Part shown: positions 59,106 to 64,000 of the stretch, piece after piece | Layout: each line of letters starts with the position of its first letter | Position numbering within the stretch: the stretch's first letter is position 1 | NCBI GenBank assembly: GCA_964036315.1 | Contig: OZ038482.1 | Span: 11,397,698-11,461,697 of the forward strand | DNA: 64,000 bases | Source of the DNA: Acanthosepion esculentum | Taxonomy: Eukaryota > Mollusca > Cephalopoda > Sepiida > Sepiidae | Direction of reading: 5' to 3' | Made by a program: the position numbers and the translations under genes | Notes under the pieces: model-generated | The model's input: the letters and a program-made list of their open reading frames with translations, nothing else | The model's database searches: none | Told to the model about the DNA's origin: nothing

Positions 59106-59335
59106 AGTTTAGGATTGGTATATACGGAGTGAGATCCAATAACCAACAATTAATATTCTTTAAAGAGTGCTCAATACAGAGTAGAGCAGATATAATTATT
59201 TATTTGAATATTACAACATAAATATGTTATAAAATCACGACAAAAGTAGCCATTTTATTTCAACACTTCTAGTGTCTTATCAAGTGACGATGTAGAATAT
59301 AGAATAAATGGTTTTAAAAGTTTCAAATTAATCAA
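59101..59335 (+). repeat. Dispersed repeat flank, same family as 23917-24120
   Basis: Shares 'taggattggtatatac', 'gagtgctcaatacagagta', 'atttcaacacttctagtgtc' and 'tatcaagtgacgatgt'. Reverse complement holds TTGATAAG-ACACT-AGA-AGTGT-TGAAAT. Confidence 0.7.
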
Positions 59336-59960
59336 CGATCCTTAGCCAGGAGTAAACGCTGTTACATAAGCTAGAGTGACCAATCAAAATACAAGTATAG
59401 GATGATTCGAAAAATTTGACAACTAAGCAAGGTTATCATATATATTAAAAGATTTATAAAATTTGAAATTAAAATTAAAAGTAAAAAATTAAAATTAACT
59501 ATTTAGAAATCTAAATCAAATCTCTATTAAGTTTTAAATTGTAGAATTACCAAGGAGAAAAAATGTAAAAATATAAAAATAAAAATAAAAGATATATATG
59601 CTATTTAATTTGTATTTTCATTGAAATTATGTTGAAAGGGATGTTCAGAATCCCAGACATAAATGTATACATTTTAGTTTCATTTCAACATGATAGTCGC
59701 CTCTCACGCGAAATCATTCGAACGCACGCATGTTAAGCGCTCAGACGTATTTAGATATATACACACACATATAAAAAATCAAACCACACATAAGCAAATG
59801 CACTTTACTTACATATACACATCGAATAACATCTTCACACATTTTCCCGGACTACGTCAAACTCTACCTGGAATCATCAGTCAGAGACCTAAAATTTTCC
59901 GAGGAACAAACTTTTAAAAAAGCCACACTTCTAGGACGCGCACTAAAGCAAAAAAACAGT

Positions 59961-62054
59961 ATGTCTCACAACACAGCTGAGAGACTCCGTTCTGAGGTGG
60001 CCATAATTAATCATAAACACCTCAAGAGTTTAGAACTAAAACTTCACACTTTATGCGATCGCAGCAGTTGGAAGAAGATGGGCAGAGCCGATCTAGTCAC
60101 AAACATCTCTAGTACTACACTTAGTACCGTAGAGACTAAAGCCCTCAGTTTTGGTCTAAAGTTTGCAACGGGTTTAAAAAACAACAACATTAGCAAACTG
60201 ATAAATCTTAATTACAGACACAGGGACACCGACTTCCACAAAGGATTTACCCAAGGCATCTTAGCTGCCTCCATGGACTGCCAAAATGCGGAGTTTACTT
60301 TACCCAAGAGGTATATGAACGCTTTAAAATCCTTGTCTACGAACAGTGATATTACCATATCTCCTTCGGATAAGGGTGGAGGTGTCGTGGTCATGGACAC
60401 CGCTGCGTACAACCAGAAAATGTTGGACTTGCTCAATGACAGAGACACGTATGAACAGATCTCTCCTCTACAAGTCTCTAAAAATCTTAAAGAATTCAAT
60501 AAGTCCTATAAGAGTCTGATTCATAATGAAGATAAGATTTGGCTTTCCCTTATCAATTACCACCCCACCATCCCTAAAATCTACGGGCTCCCCAAAACCC
60601 ATAAACCTGACATCCCTCTAAGACCCATTATTTCGGGCATAGGCTCAGCCCCCCATAACATTGCTAGGTTTCTAACTAAATTTCTCACCCCAATTCTAGG
60701 CACCATAAGTCATGCGCATATAAAGAATTCAGGCGCTCTTCTAAATAAGCTAAGCAATATCGACATAGGAAACAAATCCCTAGCCAGCTTAGACGTTAAA
60801 TCTCTATTCACCAATGTACCTGTGGATAAATGCATTAAACGGTTAGAGAACCACCTTAAGAAAACTAACTTTAAGCTACCTATCCCCATCTCAAAATGCA
60901 TCAAATTATGCACCCTATGCACATCTCACTGTTACTTCCAGCATAACGACATCTACTATAAACAAAAATTTGGCTTACCAATGGGTAGTCCTCTCTCTGG
61001 ATTCCTAGCATGCATATTTCTAGAATTTCTCGAGTCTGGACCTTTCAAATATATAATCCCTGATGATACACATTATTTCCGTTACATAGATGACATTTTA
61101 TTCATTTACCCACAGAAACATGATTTAAACAAAATCACCGATAGATTGAATAGAGTAGAACCTACTATAAAATTTACCCACGAACTTGAATCGAATAATT
61201 CTCTACCTTTTCTAGACATACTACTTACTAGAAATAATAACAAACTAGAATTCAAAGTATATCGTAAACCCACATGCAAAAACGACTATTTACACTTTTA
61301 CTCTCACAATGATACTAGGACTAAGAGAGGTGTTATTATTGGATTTTACTTGAGAGCTCTGCGAATCTGCTCAGCAAAATATTTAGATGACGAATTTAGT
61401 TATATCGAGGATACCTTCTCCAGCCTTTCGTATCCGAGACAACTAATACTCGGCGCTAAACATAAAGCCTTGAAAATCCACAGAGTTCGTCCATCAGTAC
61501 ATAACAACATACCGACTACTACTACTACATCAAAGGTGGAGAGAGGCACACTCTCAGCTGCCCCTGATAATCCTATTGGCCGCATCTTTCTACCGAATAA
61601 CCCTCTGACCGAACACATCTCCAACAATCTAAACGCGCTGAAAATTAAAACTACTACATTACCCACTAAATCTATACGTAACATATTGAATAATACCAGC
61701 AGACAGCATATTACATCCGATGCTTGTGTCTATCAGGTGCCCTGTAGAGACTGCAACTTGAGTTATGTAGGCGAGACAGGTAAATCATTGAAATCTCGCA
61801 TTTCCGAACATAAACGTGATATTCGCCTCGGTAATCTAAGCAGTGCTTTAGTTATATACATAGCCAAATCTGATCACAATTTTGATTTCGACTCTGTGAA
61901 GATCTTAAAATATATCCACAATAAAAACCTTAGGCAGATTTATGAGGCTGGCATGATAGCCACCTCACACACAGTAAATACCCGACCAGGGTTCTTTCAT
62001 ATAGCAAGCTGTGTAGCAAGATTAATGCGTGACAAACGTACCGATAAGCTATAG
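59961..62054 (+). CDS. Intact Penelope-like element protein: reverse transcriptase plus GIY-YIG nuclease
   Basis: 697 residues, uninterrupted. RT motifs in order: DKGGGVV (137-143), IPKIYGLPKTHKP (204-216), LASLDVKSLFTNVP (274-287), FGLPMGSPLSGFLACIFLEF (337-356), catalytic YIDD (375-378), SLPFLDILL (414-422), VYRKPT (433-438). A linker then leads to a GIY-YIG domain: VYQVPC (590-595), YVGETG (602-607), Arg613, Glu662. RT plus C-terminal GIY-YIG defines Penelope-like elements, which copy RNA into nicked DNA. ATG 59961 is the first in frame, but the frame is open upstream to about 59775 (including 'FPDYVKLYLESSVRDLKFSE'), so a 5' extension without ATG may be coding. Likely a recent insertion. 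Confidence 0.95.
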   Translation: MSHNTAERLRSEVAIINHKHLKSLELKLHTLCDRSSWKKMGRADLVTNISSTTLSTVETKALSFGLKFATGLKNNNISKLINLNYRHRDTDFHKGFTQGILAASMDCQNAEFTLPKRYMNALKSLSTNSDITISPSDKGGGVVVMDTAAYNQKMLDLLNDRDTYEQISPLQVSKNLKEFNKSYKSLIHNEDKIWLSLINYHPTIPKIYGLPKTHKPDIPLRPIISGIGSAPHNIARFLTKFLTPILGTISHAHIKNSGALLNKLSNIDIGNKSLASLDVKSLFTNVPVDKCIKRLENHLKKTNFKLPIPISKCIKLCTLCTSHCYFQHNDIYYKQKFGLPMGSPLSGFLACIFLEFLESGPFKYIIPDDTHYFRYIDDILFIYPQKHDLNKITDRLNRVEPTIKFTHELESNNSLPFLDILLTRNNNKLEFKVYRKPTCKNDYLHFYSHNDTRTKRGVIIGFYLRALRICSAKYLDDEFSYIEDTFSSLSYPRQLILGAKHKALKIHRVRPSVHNNIPTTTTTSKVERGTLSAAPDNPIGRIFLPNNPLTEHISNNLNALKIKTTTLPTKSIRNILNNTSRQHITSDACVYQVPCRDCNLSYVGETGKSLKSRISEHKRDIRLGNLSSALVIYIAKSDHNFDFDSVKILKYIHNKNLRQIYEAGMIATSHTVNTRPGFFHIASCVARLMRDKRTDKL

Positions 62055-62261
62055 TTTTAAATAAGTCCCCCCCCACCTTCCACTTAGGACACAATCTTTT
62101 CCCTGTGCGCAGGTTTTCGTAGTGCCGCCAACGCGACGCCAGCGTATCCGACTCCAAGAAAGAATACTCTGACTTTAGAATTTCAGTTTTTCTGTTTCTG
62201 ACCAGTCCTGTATATATCGTCTCTTCAGCTAACTTAAATCTAATATAAATATGTCTCCATT

Positions 62262-62312
62262 AACCATGTCCCGAAGAAGGTCTATTTGACCGAAACGTCT
62301 GACGTCGACAGA
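62262..62312 (+). ncRNA. Hammerhead-ribozyme-like fold downstream of the PLE gene
   Basis: All three helices can be drawn: stem I TGTC (62267-62270) with GACA (62307-62310); core CCGAAGA (62271-62277; standard CUGANGA with U4 changed to C); one extra A; stem II GGTC-TATTT-GACC (62279-62291); GAAA (62292-62295); stem III ACGT-CTG-ACGT (62295-62305); cleavage C at 62306. Penelope-like elements are known to carry type I hammerheads with tiny stem III. The U4 change and extra A probably lower or abolish activity. Confidence 0.5.
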
Positions 62313-62389
62313 ATAACAAAAACAAAATAAAAATAGTAAACTCACATATTCGGATTTTGCTTTGTCTTTTCCACATTTTCATCATATAC

Positions 62390-64000
62390 ACATCAATACA
62401 CACAGGCACATACACCTACATTCAATATGATCTAGACGGTCAGATGTCAAAGCTATTCGTGGCTTTATATGTTATTAAACGAATTTTAACTTGAAATATA
62501 ACTAAACCGGTCAAATATATATAGATAAAATTTAAACAAATAAATATATATAAAAATATACACACATACATAAATATATATATATATATATATACATATT
62601 TAAAAACATATAGTTTTCGACACATTACAGACAAAAGTAAATAACCACCTCCACATATAATTGTACACTCACACATCCGCATATAAATCAATACATGCAC
62701 CCGCATACACACATATATGCATAATAGGTATGCATATACAGACATACGCACATAAACATACACATAGATAAGCACATATAAATATATTGACCCATACGTC
62801 GACGCAGAAAAGTAAATAAAGCAAGTGAAGAAATATATATAAAGATGCAACTATATACAAGCACACACATACATACATACACATACACATCTAGATGTAC
62901 ATACATAAGCACGTATACATATATGCATATAAACTAAATATATACATAGACATTTACAAATACAAGTATATACATGAAAAATTAAACAAACGTAAATTAA
63001 AACGATATGAATATAAAAATGCATATACACATCCGCTTGTACATATATATACACACATACATACGCAACTACACATAGATATACACACATACATACATAT
63101 ACACACATATATATCTACACACATACATACACATACATACATACACACACACATACAAACATACATATACACATACATACATACATATATATATATATAT
63201 ACGCATACACACATACATATACAAACACATATACATATATATATAAACATGTAGACACCTGCATAAAAAAGGAAAAAGAAATAAGCATACATAGACCAAC
63301 TTATATTCTAATAATATTCCAACAACATTATGATAAAATATATTAAAAGTTTATCATAATTTAAGAAAAGAACAACGGTCTGTAAGCAATTAAAGGTTCC
63401 TTATCAACAAAAGTAGATTTTAGTTTATATCTATGATACACTCAAAGACACTAAAGCATACATACAAATACACATACAATGACACACAAACATATATACA
63501 TAAATATCTAATCATATATAAATACCCATATCGACACATCCAGATATACAGTACACAAACAGTCGAGCGCATACATATAAATACCCACACATACATATAA
63601 ATGTACACTCATATACATACACATATACACATACATATACATATTTAAACATACATATATATACATATATATGCATATATAAACATATACATACACATAG
63701 AAACATACATACTACATATACACACATATATGCACACTCACACACACATATACATACATATGCATACACATATCTACACATACACAAGTACACATATATA
63801 TCTCTATATACCCAAACATATACTTACACATTTAGTGGTAGACACTTACCAGAATTTACACCCTTACTCGTACACATAAACAGGTTAACCTATGATAGAT
63901 GCCAATATACACAACCATATACCTTCATAAAAAAAAAGAAAAAGAAAAAAAACAACATATATATACCCCTATATACACATATACATATCCAACAGTAGAA
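62390..64000. repeat. ACATA-rich simple-sequence region
   Basis: About 1.6 kb of irregular (ACATA)n, (ACAC)n and (TA)n with few other bases, running off the window. Open frames here (Tyr/Val/Cys/Met- or Ile/His/Thr-rich) are by-products of the repeat. Confidence 0.9.

Noticed and set aside
62440..63793. Many Tyr/Val/Cys/Met-rich frames on the minus strand
   Set aside because: By-products of ACATA/CA/TA simple repeats.

Overview
The window looks like gene-poor, repeat-choked animal DNA, most likely from a mollusc and probably a cephalopod (octopus-like). This is inferred from content: AT-rich background, many (TA)n microsatellites, tRNA-derived SINEs, several Penelope-like retroelements (PLEs), jockey-like and other LINEs, mariner/Tc1 remnants, and almost no coding sequence. 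There is no bacterial operon structure. Recognisable coding sequence is nearly all retroelement; host coding is limited to a few candidate exons.

Layout. 0-10 kb: a dispersed repeat, a LINE scrap, a candidate last exon (3301-3444 +), long AT-rich spacer and a 25-copy 27-bp minisatellite (5725-6402). 9.8-12.3 kb: a decayed LINE carrying a nested, opposite-strand fragment of a second retroelement with a PD-(D/E)XK-like domain, bounded by a 10-bp target duplication. 15-23 kb: small elements with readable ends (hairpin retroposon, piggyBac-type MITE, solo LTR, Tc1/mariner-type MITE, tRNA-SINE) plus a tandemly duplicated LINE tail. 23-34 kb: long hairpins, TA tracts, two PLE fragments, a Tc1-like piece and a Ty3/gypsy gag-protease remnant. 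36-39 kb: a foldback-type element of about 2 kb whose inverted arms are 41-bp tandem repeats, nested in a tRNA-bearing hairpin retroposon. 40-43 kb: a 5S rRNA pseudogene fused to a tRNA-SINE, and PLE fragments split by another hairpin retroposon. 43-56 kb: jockey-like LINE copies, simple-sequence tracts, an L1/Tx1-like endonuclease scrap, and two candidate host exons (46423-46503 - and 52761-52961 +). 56-59 kb: another LINE copy. 59.7-62.3 kb: the only intact large gene, a 697-codon PLE protein (reverse transcriptase plus GIY-YIG nuclease) followed by a hammerhead-ribozyme-like fold. 62.4-64 kb: an ACATA-rich simple repeat.

How it fits together. The long, uninterrupted PLE frame stands out against decayed copies everywhere else and suggests a recent insertion. 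Several unrelated families share a CTGAnGA-stem-GAAA motif near their ends, which resembles the hammerhead core known from PLEs. The most novel-looking signals are: the hairpin retroposon family with a tRNA-like promoter in the middle and inverted arms, inserted with 11-14 bp target duplications; the foldback element nested in one of its copies; the 5S-tRNA chimera; and the three-helix hammerhead-like fold behind the intact PLE. All identifications are from reading the sequence; no database search was possible.
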